From Kocuria carniphila (GTDB taxonomy: Bacteria > Actinomycetota > Actinomycetes > Actinomycetales > Micrococcaceae): a stretch of DNA of 64,000 nucleotides. The stretch's first letter is position 1. Each line of letters opens with the position of its first letter. The translations under genes were made by a program, and so were the position numbers. The DNA is taken from positions 1 to 64,000 of the forward strand of contig NZ_NOIT01000018.1 of the NCBI RefSeq assembly GCF_004136555.1. The letters run 5' to 3'. Below the pieces are notes generated by a model that ran no database searches, had not been told where the DNA came from, and worked only from the letters and a program-made list of their open reading frames with translations. Of this stretch, positions 39,164 through 47,765 are shown in pieces.

Positions 39164-40984
39164 ATGACCAACGATCATCGTTTCGACGTGTGGGCACCCC
39201 ACGCCCGCGAAGTCACCGTCCGCGTGGAGGGCGTCGACCACCCCATGGAGGGCTTGGCCGAGCGACCCGGGTGGTGGACGCTCGCGGAAGGTGAGCAGGC
39301 GGCGTCGGGAACCGTGCGTTACGGCTACTTGCTGACCAAGGTCTTCGACGAGGGCACGGACAAGGAACGCACCTCTGTCTCCGACGTGCTGCCGGATCCG
39401 CGCTCGCGGCGCCAGCCGCAGGGTGTGCACGATCTGTCCTGCACCTTTGATCCGGAGGAATTCCAGTGGAGCGACGCCGCCTGGCGGCCTCCGTTGCTCA
39501 AGGATTCCGTGCTGTACGAACTGCACCCGGGCACGTTCACACCCGAGGGCACGCTGGACTCGGCCATCGAGAAGCTCGACTACCTGGCGGACCTGGGCGT
39601 GGATTACGTAGAGCTCTTGCCGGTCAACGGCTTCAACGGCGACCACAACTGGGGCTATGACGGGGTGGCCTGGTACACCGTGGACGAATCCTACGGTGGC
39701 CCCGAGGCTTATCAGCGCTTCGTAGATGCCTGCCATGCCAAGGGAATCGGTGTGATCCAGGACGTGGTCTACAACCACCTGGGTCCCAGCGGTAACTATC
39801 TGCCGTTGTTCGCAGATTACTTCAAGCCTGGTGCCTCCAGCTGGGGTGACCTGATCAACCTGGACGACTGGGGCTCGGACGGGGTGCGCGAATACATCCT
39901 GGACAACGTGACCATGTGGCTGCGCGAGTATCACGTGGACGGATTCCGCCTGGATGCCGTGCACGCGCTCGCGGACACCCGCGCCAAGCACATCCTGCAG
40001 GAAATTGCAGAACGAGTGGCCGAAGAATCCGAGCGCACGGGTAAAGGCCAGTTCACGATTGCGGAATCAGACCTCAACGATCCGCGCATGATCATCCCCG
40101 CCGAGGAACACGGGCAGGGCATGGATGCTCAGTGGCTGGACGATGTGCACCACGCCGCTCACGTGGCCTTCACGGGGGAGAACCACGGGTACTACGGGGA
40201 CTTCGATTCCCTGCACGCCCTGGAGAAGACCATGCACACCGCGTACTTCCACAACGGGACGTACTCCACGTTCCGCGGGCGTTCGCACGGTCGGGAAATC
40301 AACCCGTCCGAGGTGTCCCCGTGGCAGTTCGTCACGTTCCTGCAGAACCACGACCAGGTGGGCAATCGCGCGGCCGGTGACCGGATGAACCACACCATGA
40401 GCGTTGACCGTGCACTGTGCGCAGCCACATGGCTGATGACCCAGCCGTTCACGCCCATGCTATTCATGGGCGAGGAATTCGGCGCGAGCACACCGTGGCA
40501 GTTCTTCACGGCTCACCCCGAACCGGAGCTGGGTAAGGCTGTGGCCGAGGGCCGTAAGGCTGAGTTCGCGGCCATGGCATGGGACCACGCGTCCGTGCCG
40601 GATCCGCAGGACCCGCAGACCTTCGAGCGCTCCAAGCTCAAGTGGGACGAGGTGCACCAGGGCGATCACGAACGGATCTTCACCGCCTATCGCGACCTGA
40701 TCGCGCTGCGCCGCAACACCCCCGAGCTGACCAACCAGGACTGGGCCACCATGGCCACCCAGGCCAATGACGACGAGCAGTGGTTCGTGTTCAAGCGCAT
40801 GAGCGAACCCGAATCAGAGCACGGTGTGGTCACCGCGATCAACCTGTCCGACCAGGAACGCGAGCTGCCCCTCATGGGTGGTGACGCGCCCCAGGTGCTG
40901 TTTGCGAGCGGCGTCGAGCCCGGGCTGGACACCCCCGGAAAGGTCACGCTGGCGCCCAACACCGCTGCCGTGCTGCGCGTCTGA
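39164..40984 (+). CDS. treZ: Malto-oligosyltrehalose trehalohydrolase
   Basis: Releases trehalose from maltooligosyltrehalose; GH13, 606 aa. N-terminal domain FDVWAPHAREVTVRV, then VVYNHLGPSGNYL, DGFRLDAVHALAD (nucleophile), AESDLNDPRM (acid), and LQNHDQVGNRAAGDR. ATG 39164 is 2 nt past the treY stop, so the two are translationally linked. Completes the GlgX-TreY-TreZ route. A very stable terminator with U-tract follows. Confidence 0.95.
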   Translation: MTNDHRFDVWAPHAREVTVRVEGVDHPMEGLAERPGWWTLAEGEQAASGTVRYGYLLTKVFDEGTDKERTSVSDVLPDPRSRRQPQGVHDLSCTFDPEEFQWSDAAWRPPLLKDSVLYELHPGTFTPEGTLDSAIEKLDYLADLGVDYVELLPVNGFNGDHNWGYDGVAWYTVDESYGGPEAYQRFVDACHAKGIGVIQDVVYNHLGPSGNYLPLFADYFKPGASSWGDLINLDDWGSDGVREYILDNVTMWLREYHVDGFRLDAVHALADTRAKHILQEIAERVAEESERTGKGQFTIAESDLNDPRMIIPAEEHGQGMDAQWLDDVHHAAHVAFTGENHGYYGDFDSLHALEKTMHTAYFHNGTYSTFRGRSHGREINPSEVSPWQFVTFLQNHDQVGNRAAGDRMNHTMSVDRALCAATWLMTQPFTPMLFMGEEFGASTPWQFFTAHPEPELGKAVAEGRKAEFAAMAWDHASVPDPQDPQTFERSKLKWDEVHQGDHERIFTAYRDLIALRRNTPELTNQDWATMATQANDDEQWFVFKRMSEPESEHGVVTAINLSDQERELPLMGGDAPQVLFASGVEPGLDTPGKVTLAPNTAAVLRV

Positions 40985-40992
40985 GCAGGGCT

Positions 40993-41040
40993 AAAGCCGC
41001 GGCGACCGGAATCGACGGATTCCTGGTTGTCGCGGCTTTT
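40993..41040 (+). terminator. treYZ terminator
   Basis: AAAGCCGCG (40993-41001) pairs with CGCGGCTTT (41031-41039); inside, GCGACC pairs with GGTTGT (two G-U) and GGAATC (41008-41013) pairs with GATTCC (41018-41023), loop GACG. The tail is TTTTCC. Very strong terminator; it also marks the left edge of the fucose island. Confidence 0.92.
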
Positions 41041-41118
41041 CCGTTTCTGAATTCAACGAAGCAAACGCGCACCTGATCGTTCACGTATTTGGTTGGCTCG
41101 GGGTGGGTGATCATGAGG

Positions 41119-41208
41119 TCATCCGATGTTCCGCCGGCGGTGCGCAATGAGCTGGTATCCACGCACCGCGTGTGTATGATCAGGCTCACGTCATAATCAT
41201 CCGATGTC
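41119..41208 (+). promoter_or_regulatory. Promoter of the BASS transporter gene flanked by two CATC-N-GATG operators
   Basis: Promoter candidate: CTGGTA (41152-41157), 17-nt spacer, TATGAT (41175-41180). Operator A TCATCCGATGTT is at 41119-41130, upstream of the -35; operator B TCATCCGATGTC is at 41197-41208, about 10 nt past the predicted transcription start. Their centres are 78 bp apart. Both share the CATC-C-GATG core with the fucose operon operators at 42219 and 42309. An ATG inside operator B is probably not the start codon. Confidence 0.65.
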
Positions 41209-41233
41209 TGCTCCTGTTCAATCAGGAGTTCCC

Positions 41234-42202
41234 TTGGCGCGCCTCTCTCGGTCCAGCATGTCCGTGCTGGCCTTTCCTCTCATCATTATTCTCGCTGGCC
41301 TGCTCGGCTTGGTGTTCCATCAGCAAGCCTCGGCTCTCGGGCCGGCGATCACGCCGCTGCTCGGAGTGGTCATGTTCTTCATGGGTATGACCATTGCCTT
41401 ACCCGATCTGAAGATTCTTGCCACCAAGCCCCACGCGGTGATCCTGGGTGCGATTGCCCAGTACATCATCATGCCCCTGGCCGGATTGGGCGTGGGTGTA
41501 GCTCTGCAGCTCGACCCGATTCTGATTGTCGGGATGGTTGTTCTGGGGTCGGCACCGGGCGGGGCTTCATCGAACATCGTGGCCTATCTGGCAAATGGCA
41601 ACGTTGCATTGTCCGTGTGCACCACGGCCGTTTCGACCCTGGTCGCACCCCTCATGACACCGCTGCTGATTCTGTGGCTGGCCGGTAGCTACGTGGACGT
41701 CTCCTTTGCCGCCATGCTCAAGCAGATCCTCACCATTGTTCTGATCCCCGTGCTATTGGGTGTGCTCGTTCGCATCGTCGCAAAACGTCTGGTTTCTCGC
41801 GTCAGCTCCGTGATCCCATGGCTCTCCATTGCCGCTCTGGCCGTGGTGATCGCGGGCATTATGGCCGCGAACGCGCAGGTTCTTGCGTCCGCACTGGGGA
41901 TGGTCTTTGTGGCGGTGGTGCTGCACAACGCCTTCGGGTTTGCCCTGGGTTGGGCGGCGGCGAGGTTGGCCCGACTGGGCTACCGCGAACGCCGGGCAAT
42001 CAGCGTCGAAGTGGGTATGCAGAACGCTGGACTGGCTGCGGCGCTGTGTCATCAGAACTTTGAACCCATGAGCGCACTGCCCTCAGCGGTGGCCACCATC
42101 TGGCACAACGTGGCCGGTGCGCTTCTGGCTACGGGTTTCGGCGTGGTGGACTCCCATAACCATCGGACCAATCAGGAAAAAGAGCGGCAAAAAATCGCGT
42201 AA
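41234..42202 (+). CDS. Bile acid:sodium symporter (BASS) family transporter
   Basis: Secondary carrier, 322 aa with 9-10 hydrophobic segments. Family signature GSAPGGASSNIVAYLANGNVALSV (about residues 105-128) and the C-terminal SVEVGMQNAGLAAALC region are present. Known BASS members move bile acids, pyruvate, pantoate and other organic anions with sodium, so the substrate is open. The TTG at 41234 is preferred because AGGAG (41224-41228) is 5 nt upstream; ATG 41204 lacks a Shine-Dalgarno and lies within operator B. Shared operators with the fucose operon suggest uptake or export of an organic anion from that pathway, for example lactate or pyruvate (inference). Confidence 0.85.
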   Translation: MARLSRSSMSVLAFPLIIILAGLLGLVFHQQASALGPAITPLLGVVMFFMGMTIALPDLKILATKPHAVILGAIAQYIIMPLAGLGVGVALQLDPILIVGMVVLGSAPGGASSNIVAYLANGNVALSVCTTAVSTLVAPLMTPLLILWLAGSYVDVSFAAMLKQILTIVLIPVLLGVLVRIVAKRLVSRVSSVIPWLSIAALAVVIAGIMAANAQVLASALGMVFVAVVLHNAFGFALGWAAARLARLGYRERRAISVEVGMQNAGLAAALCHQNFEPMSALPSAVATIWHNVAGALLATGFGVVDSHNHRTNQEKERQKIA

Positions 42203-42209
42203 TGGGCTC

Positions 42210-42239
42210 TTGACGGACTAAACATCAGATGTTTACTCT
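42210..42239 (+). promoter_or_regulatory. Fucose operon promoter with perfect 17-bp operator in the spacer
   Basis: TTGACG (42210-42215), 18-nt spacer, TACTCT (42234-42239). The perfect palindrome TAAACATCAGATGTTTA (42219-42235) fills the spacer and touches the -10, so a bound protein would block RNA polymerase. This is the best example of the CATC-N-GATG motif in the window. Confidence 0.8.
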
Positions 42240-42308
42240 GTGGGAGACGTCAATCACGTGACTCCAGTCACAAGCGGTGGATGACTCGCAACAAACACCA
42301 TTGAGCAG

Positions 42309-42319
42309 ACATCGGATGA
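42309..42319 (+). promoter_or_regulatory. Second operator of the fucose operon
   Basis: ACATCGGATGA at 42309-42319 contains CATC-G-GATG, 87 bp downstream of the operator in the promoter, inside the predicted leader of the fuconate dehydratase gene. It could act as a secondary or looping site. Confidence 0.6.
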
Positions 42320-42375
42320 ACCCGCCGCCTGGACCCGAGAGCACACTTCAGCGATCCGCCTGCGAAAGGCCAAGC

Positions 42376-43704
42376 ATGAGCACCATTGTCGAAAGCCGAG
42401 TGCGAGACATTCGGTTCCCCACCTCCAAGGAGTTGGACGGATCGGACGCCATGAACCCCGATCCCGATTACTCAGCGGCGTACCTTGAACTACGCACCGA
42501 CCACCCCGACGGAGTGGAAGGCCACGGCTTCGTTTTCACCATCGGACGTGGCAACGACGTCCAAGCAGCGGCCATTGAGGTGGTCGTCCAACGGTTCATC
42601 GGACGGGAGGTCGAACCCCTCCTGGATGACCTGGGAAGTGTGTGGCGAGAACTCAATAACGATTCACAGTTGCGCTGGCTCGGCCCCGAAAAGGGCGTGA
42701 TGCACATGGCCATCGGCGCTGTTATCAATGCCCTGTGGGATCTCAAGGCCAAGAAGGCCAATAAGCCCTTGTGGCTGCTGTTGGCGGAGATGTCGCCCGA
42801 GGAACTGTTCGGGCTCATCGATCTGCGATACCTCACCGATGCCATGTCGGAGCAGGAGGCTCTGAATATCCTGCGGCGCGGGGCGGAAGAAAAGCAGGCA
42901 CGCATCGACCGAGTGCGAGCGGAGGGTTACGCCGCCTACACCACCTCTCCGGGGTGGCTGGGCTACTCCGATGAGAAGCTCGAGCGGCTAGCGCGTGAAG
43001 CCATGGCCGATGGCTTCCCACAGATCAAACTCAAAGTGGGAGCCAATCTTCAGGACGACATCCGTCGAGTCCGCAAGGCTCGCGAGGTGTGTGGCCCGGA
43101 TTTCCCGATCGCCATTGACGCGAATCAGCGATGGGATGTCGCAGATGCCATCGAGTGGGTTCGTGAATTGGCTCCCTACGACCTGGCCTGGGTCGAAGAG
43201 CCCACCAGCCCGGACGATGTCCTCGGGCATGCGGCAATTGCCGAGGCGATCGCTCCAATTCCCGTGGCAACAGGTGAGCACGTGCAGAACCGCGTGGTGT
43301 TCAAACAGATGCTTCAGGCAAAGAGTCTTCAAGTTCTGCAGATGGACGCTTGCCGCGTGGCAGGTGTGAACGAGAACATCACCATCCTGCTACTCGCTGC
43401 GCACTTCGGCGTGCGGGTGTGCCCCCATGCAGGGGGAGTGGGCCTGTGCGAACTGGTCCAGCACTTGTCCTTCTTTGATTCCATTGCCATCTCCGGGCAG
43501 CTGGACAACTCCCGCATGATCGAGTTCGTGGACCACTTGCACGAACATTTTCTGACACCCGTGGACGTCCATGACGGACGGTACTGGCCGCCCGAAGCGC
43601 CGGGCTCCACAGCGGAAATGTCCCAGCCATCCTTGGCCCGGTACGAGTTCCCGAACGGTGCCGAGTGGGCGACCACCGACACCCCCGTGGGTGTCAGCGT
43701 CTAG
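42376..43704 (+). CDS. L-fuconate dehydratase (enolase superfamily)
   Basis: Dehydrates L-fuconate to 2-keto-3-deoxy-L-fuconate; 442 aa, matching the FucD subgroup. Catalytic features of the mandelate racemase-like barrel are visible: KLKVG (KxK base), [17 protein letters not shown] and GEHVQNR metal/acid ligands, and the His of [11 protein letters not shown]. The subgroup-typical [19 protein letters not shown] is present. ATG 42376 is preceded by GAAAGG; an in-frame ATG at 42277 is rejected as the family begins near [17 protein letters not shown]. First gene of the fucose operon. Confidence 0.93.
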   Translation: MSTIVESRVRDIRFPTSKELDGSDAMNPDPDYSAAYLELRTDHPDGVEGHGFVFTIGRGNDVQAAAIEVVVQRFIGREVEPLLDDLGSVWRELNNDSQLRWLGPEKGVMHMAIGAVINALWDLKAKKANKPLWLLLAEMSPEELFGLIDLRYLTDAMSEQEALNILRRGAEEKQARIDRVRAEGYAAYTTSPGWLGYSDEKLERLAREAMADGFPQIKLKVGANLQDDIRRVRKAREVCGPDFPIAIDANQRWDVADAIEWVRELAPYDLAWVEEPTSPDDVLGHAAIAEAIAPIPVATGEHVQNRVVFKQMLQAKSLQVLQMDACRVAGVNENITILLLAAHFGVRVCPHAGGVGLCELVQHLSFFDSIAISGQLDNSRMIEFVDHLHEHFLTPVDVHDGRYWPPEAPGSTAEMSQPSLARYEFPNGAEWATTDTPVGVSV

Positions 43705-43791
43705 CGACGCCCGCCTCAGTTCTGATTTTTACCTCATCCAACGTGAGGGCCGGCAAAGATGCCGACCCACGAATGACCTTTAGGGGTTCTC

Positions 43792-45276
43792 ATGTCCAAT
43801 TTCGGTTCATCGCGCGCCGCTGGCGCGCCTGAAATTCACGGCGAAACGCGTGACACACGTACAACTGGCGCAGCAACGTCGGCTGCTCCCGGTATGGCGG
43901 CCCAGGCAGACTTCATGCGCGAGCCGATCCCGCGCAAGGTGTACCTGGTCGCGGTACTGGCGGGCTTGTCCGGCCTGTTGTACGGCTTCGACTCCGGGGC
44001 CATCTCGGGTGCCTTGCCATTGCTCGAGGGCCAATTTGGCCTCACGGCATCACAGACCGGCCTCATCACCTCGCTGCTGCTCTACGGCGCGCTGCCCTCC
44101 ATCGTGGTCTCCACCATTGCGGCTCGTCGCTTCGACCGGCGGCAGATCCTGCTGGTTGGTGGTGTGATCTTCATTCTCGGATCCTTGTTCTGCGCCATTG
44201 TTTCGGGCCCCGTTGGCCTGATGGCTGCGCGGTTCTTCCTGGGATTCGGTATCGGTATTGCCAACATGTTCGGCTTGATCTACCTGTCGGAGTTGGCACC
44301 CACGCGTGTTCGTGGTCTGCTGACCGGCCTGTACCAGCTTGCCGTGAATGTCGGAATCCTGGCCGCCTACGCGGTGGGCGACATCTTCCACAGCACCCCC
44401 GACGGCTGGCGCTGGATGCTCGGCTTGGGCGTGATTCCTGCAGTGATCTTCTTCGTGGGTATGGTCATCGCTCCGCCCTCACCTCGCTGGTTGATGATGC
44501 GTGGTCGTTCCCGAGACGCGCTCAACGTTCTGCGGACCATGCGCGGTGGTAAGGAATTCGCGGCCAAGGAAATCCAGGAAATCGAAGAGGTCCTGGACCG
44601 CCCCACCAAGGGCCTGGGCGGTGTCCTGTCCGACGCGCGGAAACCGCTCACCATTCTTGCCATCCTGACGTTCTTCCAGGTGTGGACCGGCATCAACGCG
44701 GTGGTCTACTACGCGCCCATCATCTTCAAGGACGTGGAGGGGCTTGGTAACAACCCCGGTGCCGTGGCCAACTACGGCGTGGGCACGGCCCTGGTGATCT
44801 CCACAGCCATTGCTCTACCGCTGATCGACAAGATGGGCCGTGTGAAAATGCTCGCCGTCTCCATGGCTGGTCAGGCAGTGGCGATGGTCGTCTTGACCTT
44901 CTTCGCCGAATCCGGGTGGATCGCCGTGGCTGCGGTGTTCGTCTACACCTTCTCCTTCGGCTTCGGACTGGGCCCGGTGTTCTGGCTGTACGTTCCGGAG
45001 ATCCTGCCGCTGCAGACTCGCGCTATCGGTACCGGCATCATCACCTTCACGCAGTACCTGCTCAATGCGACCTTCGCCCTGGTGTTCCCCATGCTGCTCG
45101 CAGGCATGGGCCCGTGGATCTTCATGGTCTTCGCGGTCCTGTCAGTGGCAGGAACGGCTTACACGATTCTGCGGGTGCCGGAGACCAAGGGCCGTTCCCT
45201 CGAGGAGATCGAAGAAGAGATTTTCGGTGAGGTCAAGTCCGTGACCGACAAGCAGACCGCGGGCAGTAACTCATGA
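43792..45276 (+). CDS. MFS sugar porter, probable L-fucose importer
   Basis: Proton-coupled sugar transporter of the sugar-porter family, 494 aa, twelve hydrophobic segments. N-terminal cytosolic extension of about 40 residues, then GFDSGAISGALPLL (segment 1), RFFLGFGIGIANMFGLIYLSE, and the C-terminal PETKGRSLEEIEEE signature. Family members carry xylose, arabinose, galactose or inositol; L-fucose is inferred from operon context. It is not of the FucP subgroup. Coupled to fucU by an ATGA overlap. Confidence 0.9.
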   Translation: MSNFGSSRAAGAPEIHGETRDTRTTGAATSAAPGMAAQADFMREPIPRKVYLVAVLAGLSGLLYGFDSGAISGALPLLEGQFGLTASQTGLITSLLLYGALPSIVVSTIAARRFDRRQILLVGGVIFILGSLFCAIVSGPVGLMAARFFLGFGIGIANMFGLIYLSELAPTRVRGLLTGLYQLAVNVGILAAYAVGDIFHSTPDGWRWMLGLGVIPAVIFFVGMVIAPPSPRWLMMRGRSRDALNVLRTMRGGKEFAAKEIQEIEEVLDRPTKGLGGVLSDARKPLTILAILTFFQVWTGINAVVYYAPIIFKDVEGLGNNPGAVANYGVGTALVISTAIALPLIDKMGRVKMLAVSMAGQAVAMVVLTFFAESGWIAVAAVFVYTFSFGFGLGPVFWLYVPEILPLQTRAIGTGIITFTQYLLNATFALVFPMLLAGMGPWIFMVFAVLSVAGTAYTILRVPETKGRSLEEIEEEIFGEVKSVTDKQTAGSNS

Positions 45277-45734
45277 TGCGAACACCAATCACCCATCCAG
45301 AGTTGTTGGCCGCATTGGCCCGGTGCGGTCACGGAACCAAGATCCTCATCGCCGATGGCAACTACCCCCACGTCACGGGGGTGGGCCCTCGCGCCACACG
45401 GATCCCGCTCAACGTGGCACCGGGGTTGCTGACGGCGGACCAGGTTCTGGAGCTCCTAATTACCACGGTTCCGGTAGAGGCCGCCGAGTACATGGAGAAC
45501 GCCGACGGCGCCGCTTCGCCGGCCGTCGAGGGCTACGGCGAGACCCTCGGATCCCAGGTCGAATTGACGGGATTGGAACGGTTCACGTTCTACGACCGTG
45601 CTCGCGATAATGACGTGGCTGTGGTCATCGCCACCGGTGAGCAGCGCCAGTACGCCAATCTCCTGCTCACGGTAGGCGTGATCCCGGAAACTCCTACCTT
45701 GGTGAACACCACCGGCGCGGGGAGGGCTGCGTAG
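45273..45734 (+). CDS. fucU: RbsD/FucU family mutarotase, probable L-fucose mutarotase
   Basis: Interconverts alpha and beta L-fucopyranose so that the dehydrogenase gets its preferred anomer; 153 aa. Family hallmarks: H in RCGHGTKILIADGNYP near the N-terminus, and ATGEQRQYANLLLTVGV toward the end. ATG 45273 overlaps the transporter stop. The lactonase gene starts 2 nt after its stop. Confidence 0.9.
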   Translation: MMRTPITHPELLAALARCGHGTKILIADGNYPHVTGVGPRATRIPLNVAPGLLTADQVLELLITTVPVEAAEYMENADGAASPAVEGYGETLGSQVELTGLERFTFYDRARDNDVAVVIATGEQRQYANLLLTVGVIPETPTLVNTTGAGRAA

Positions 45735-45736
45735 TA

Positions 45737-46735
45737 ATGAATCAGACGACGTCGGCCCCCGAGCACACCCTGGTGCCCGTGGTGGATTCCCACCGTCACC
45801 TGTGGGATCTGCACCACCTGCCGTGGAACTGGGTCCGAGGAGCAGGCCTTCCCACGGAGGACCTGTTCGAGGAATCGGAACCTCTGCCCTCGGTGCTGGT
45901 GGAGGCGGGGGTCGACGTCGGCTACGAGAGAGCTGAGCTGGAATGGCTGCTCGACATTGCCGAACGGAACGACAAGGTCCTGGGCATCATCGCGGCATTA
46001 CCCCATGGGATGGGTGCCACTCAGGACACGATGAGCGCGCTCGCAGACACACCACGCGTGGCTGGAGTCAGACACAACCTGCAAGAACTTGGCCCGGGAG
46101 AATTGGCGTCTCGCGACGTCGTCGGCGTCATTGCTGCAGTGCATTCGGCCGGATTGCCGTTCGACGTGTGCGTTCGGGCCCACCAGCTCGTGGAGGTGAC
46201 GCACATGCTGCGGATGCTCGACACGGACGGAACCCTGGTGCTTGACCATCTGGGAAAGCCTCCGCTGGGGCAGGACCTGACGCGCTGGCGTGACGACATC
46301 GCAACGCTGGCGGCCGACCCCCGGGTGGTTGTGAAGTGTTCGGGCCTGGTCGCCGAAATGCCCCCGCCGTATCAGCCGCAGAGAGCCAGATCGGAGCCGG
46401 CAACCGAGCAGTCCTCGCGAACAGTGCTGACACCTGAGGCCGCTGAATTGTGCAGCGCGCCGCTGCGGTTTGCGCTCAGGAACTTCGGCCACGAACGCGT
46501 CATGCTCGGTTCTGACGCACCGGTATCGGGGAAGGGATGGGTCCGACCACGGGACTGCATTCAGTTCCAGATCCAGCTGCTGAAACCCGACCTGACCGGG
46601 CCAGCGCTCGAGTCAATCGCATCCTTGACCGCGCAGCGGATCTACGGCCTGAGTGAGCAGACAGCGACGGCTACCAGTGCGACCGCTACCAATGCGGAGA
46701 GCGCTCCGCACAGCAACCACCAGAACAACTTGTGA
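45737..46735 (+). CDS. Amidohydrolase family lactonase, probable L-fuconolactonase
   Basis: Amidohydrolase-2 (TIM-barrel) protein, 332 aa, predicted to hydrolyse L-fucono-1,5-lactone to L-fuconate. The N-terminal DSHRHLWD gives the HxH metal motif; LDHLGKPP and GSDAPVSGKG supply the later His and Asp. Pathway context supports fuconolactonase. Residues about 215-235 and the Thr/Ala/Ser-rich C-terminal tail look poorly conserved. GGAGGG upstream of ATG 45737 supports the start. Confidence 0.88.
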   Translation: MNQTTSAPEHTLVPVVDSHRHLWDLHHLPWNWVRGAGLPTEDLFEESEPLPSVLVEAGVDVGYERAELEWLLDIAERNDKVLGIIAALPHGMGATQDTMSALADTPRVAGVRHNLQELGPGELASRDVVGVIAAVHSAGLPFDVCVRAHQLVEVTHMLRMLDTDGTLVLDHLGKPPLGQDLTRWRDDIATLAADPRVVVKCSGLVAEMPPPYQPQRARSEPATEQSSRTVLTPEAAELCSAPLRFALRNFGHERVMLGSDAPVSGKGWVRPRDCIQFQIQLLKPDLTGPALESIASLTAQRIYGLSEQTATATSATATNAESAPHSNHQNNL

Positions 46736-46755
46736 ACGTCAAGAGGACAACCGTT

Positions 46756-47724
46756 ATGAAGCCATCACTCGAAGAAGCAATCGCCCGTCACGGTCGACTG
46801 GGTTACGGGGCGGCACAGCTCGGAAACCTATACCGCACGGTCGATGACGCCACGGCCCGTGAGGCGCTCGAAACGGCGTGGGACTTGGGAATTCGCCACT
46901 TCGATACCGCACCGCACTACGGGTTGGGACTCTCGGAACGGAGGCTCGGCGCATTTCTGCAGACCAAGCCGCGCGACGAGTTCATTCTCTCCACCAAGGT
47001 GGGACGTTTGCTCCGGGACAACCCACATCCTCAGGGAAAGGACACCGAGGGATTCGAAGTTCCTGATGACCTGTACCGCGTGCGGGATTACTCCTCGGAC
47101 GGCGTGAAGCGGTCCCTCGAGGAATCCTTGGAACGCCTGGGACTGGACCGGGTGGACATCGCCTATATCCACGACCCGGATGAGTACTGGGAGCAGGCGT
47201 TGCACGGAGCAGTACCCGCTTTGTCAGAGCTGCGCGAGCAAGGCGTGATCCAAGCCTGGGGTGCCGGCATGAACCAGTGGCAAATGCTGGAACGGTTCGT
47301 GAGGGAAACTCAACCGGACATCATCATGTTGGCCGGCCGGTACACGCTCCTGGAACAGGAGGCGGCTCAATCGTTGCTGCCCGCGTGCGTGGAGCACAAC
47401 GTGAAAGTCAATGCGGTGGGAGTTTTCAACTCGGGTCTCCTGGCCCGCCAGGATGTCCCGGACGACGCGCATTACAACTACGACGCCGCTCCGCCGGAGC
47501 TCCTCGCGCGGGCCAGGAAACTGGCGGATCTCGCGGCAGAGTACAGCACCACCTTGCCTGCCGCAGCTCTGGCCTTCCCGATGCGCCATTCGGCGATCGT
47601 GACCAGCGTGGTGGGGATGAGGACTCCGGACCACGTGCGCCGCAATGTGGAGCTCTTCGAGACACCTGTCCCGGACGAATTCTGGTCCGCAGCCGCGGAT
47701 GCGGGGCTCATCACCAATCACTGA
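46756..47724 (+). CDS. Aldo/keto reductase, probable L-fucose dehydrogenase (D-threo-aldose 1-dehydrogenase type)
   Basis: NAD(P)-dependent oxidation of L-fucose to its lactone; AKR fold, 322 aa from ATG 46756 (AAGAGGA 9 nt upstream; GTG 46732 is an alternative overlapping the lactonase stop). The catalytic tetrad can be traced: D and Y in FDTAPHYG, K in LSTKVGR, H in AYIHDPDE. GAAQLGNLYR at the N-terminus is typical of the D-threo-aldose dehydrogenase group. Substrate is inferred from the operon. Confidence 0.88.
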   Translation: MKPSLEEAIARHGRLGYGAAQLGNLYRTVDDATAREALETAWDLGIRHFDTAPHYGLGLSERRLGAFLQTKPRDEFILSTKVGRLLRDNPHPQGKDTEGFEVPDDLYRVRDYSSDGVKRSLEESLERLGLDRVDIAYIHDPDEYWEQALHGAVPALSELREQGVIQAWGAGMNQWQMLERFVRETQPDIIMLAGRYTLLEQEAAQSLLPACVEHNVKVNAVGVFNSGLLARQDVPDDAHYNYDAAPPELLARARKLADLAAEYSTTLPAAALAFPMRHSAIVTSVVGMRTPDHVRRNVELFETPVPDEFWSAAADAGLITNH

Positions 47725-47765
47725 TCCAAAGACACTACTGCTCAACGAGATACACGGAGGAACAC

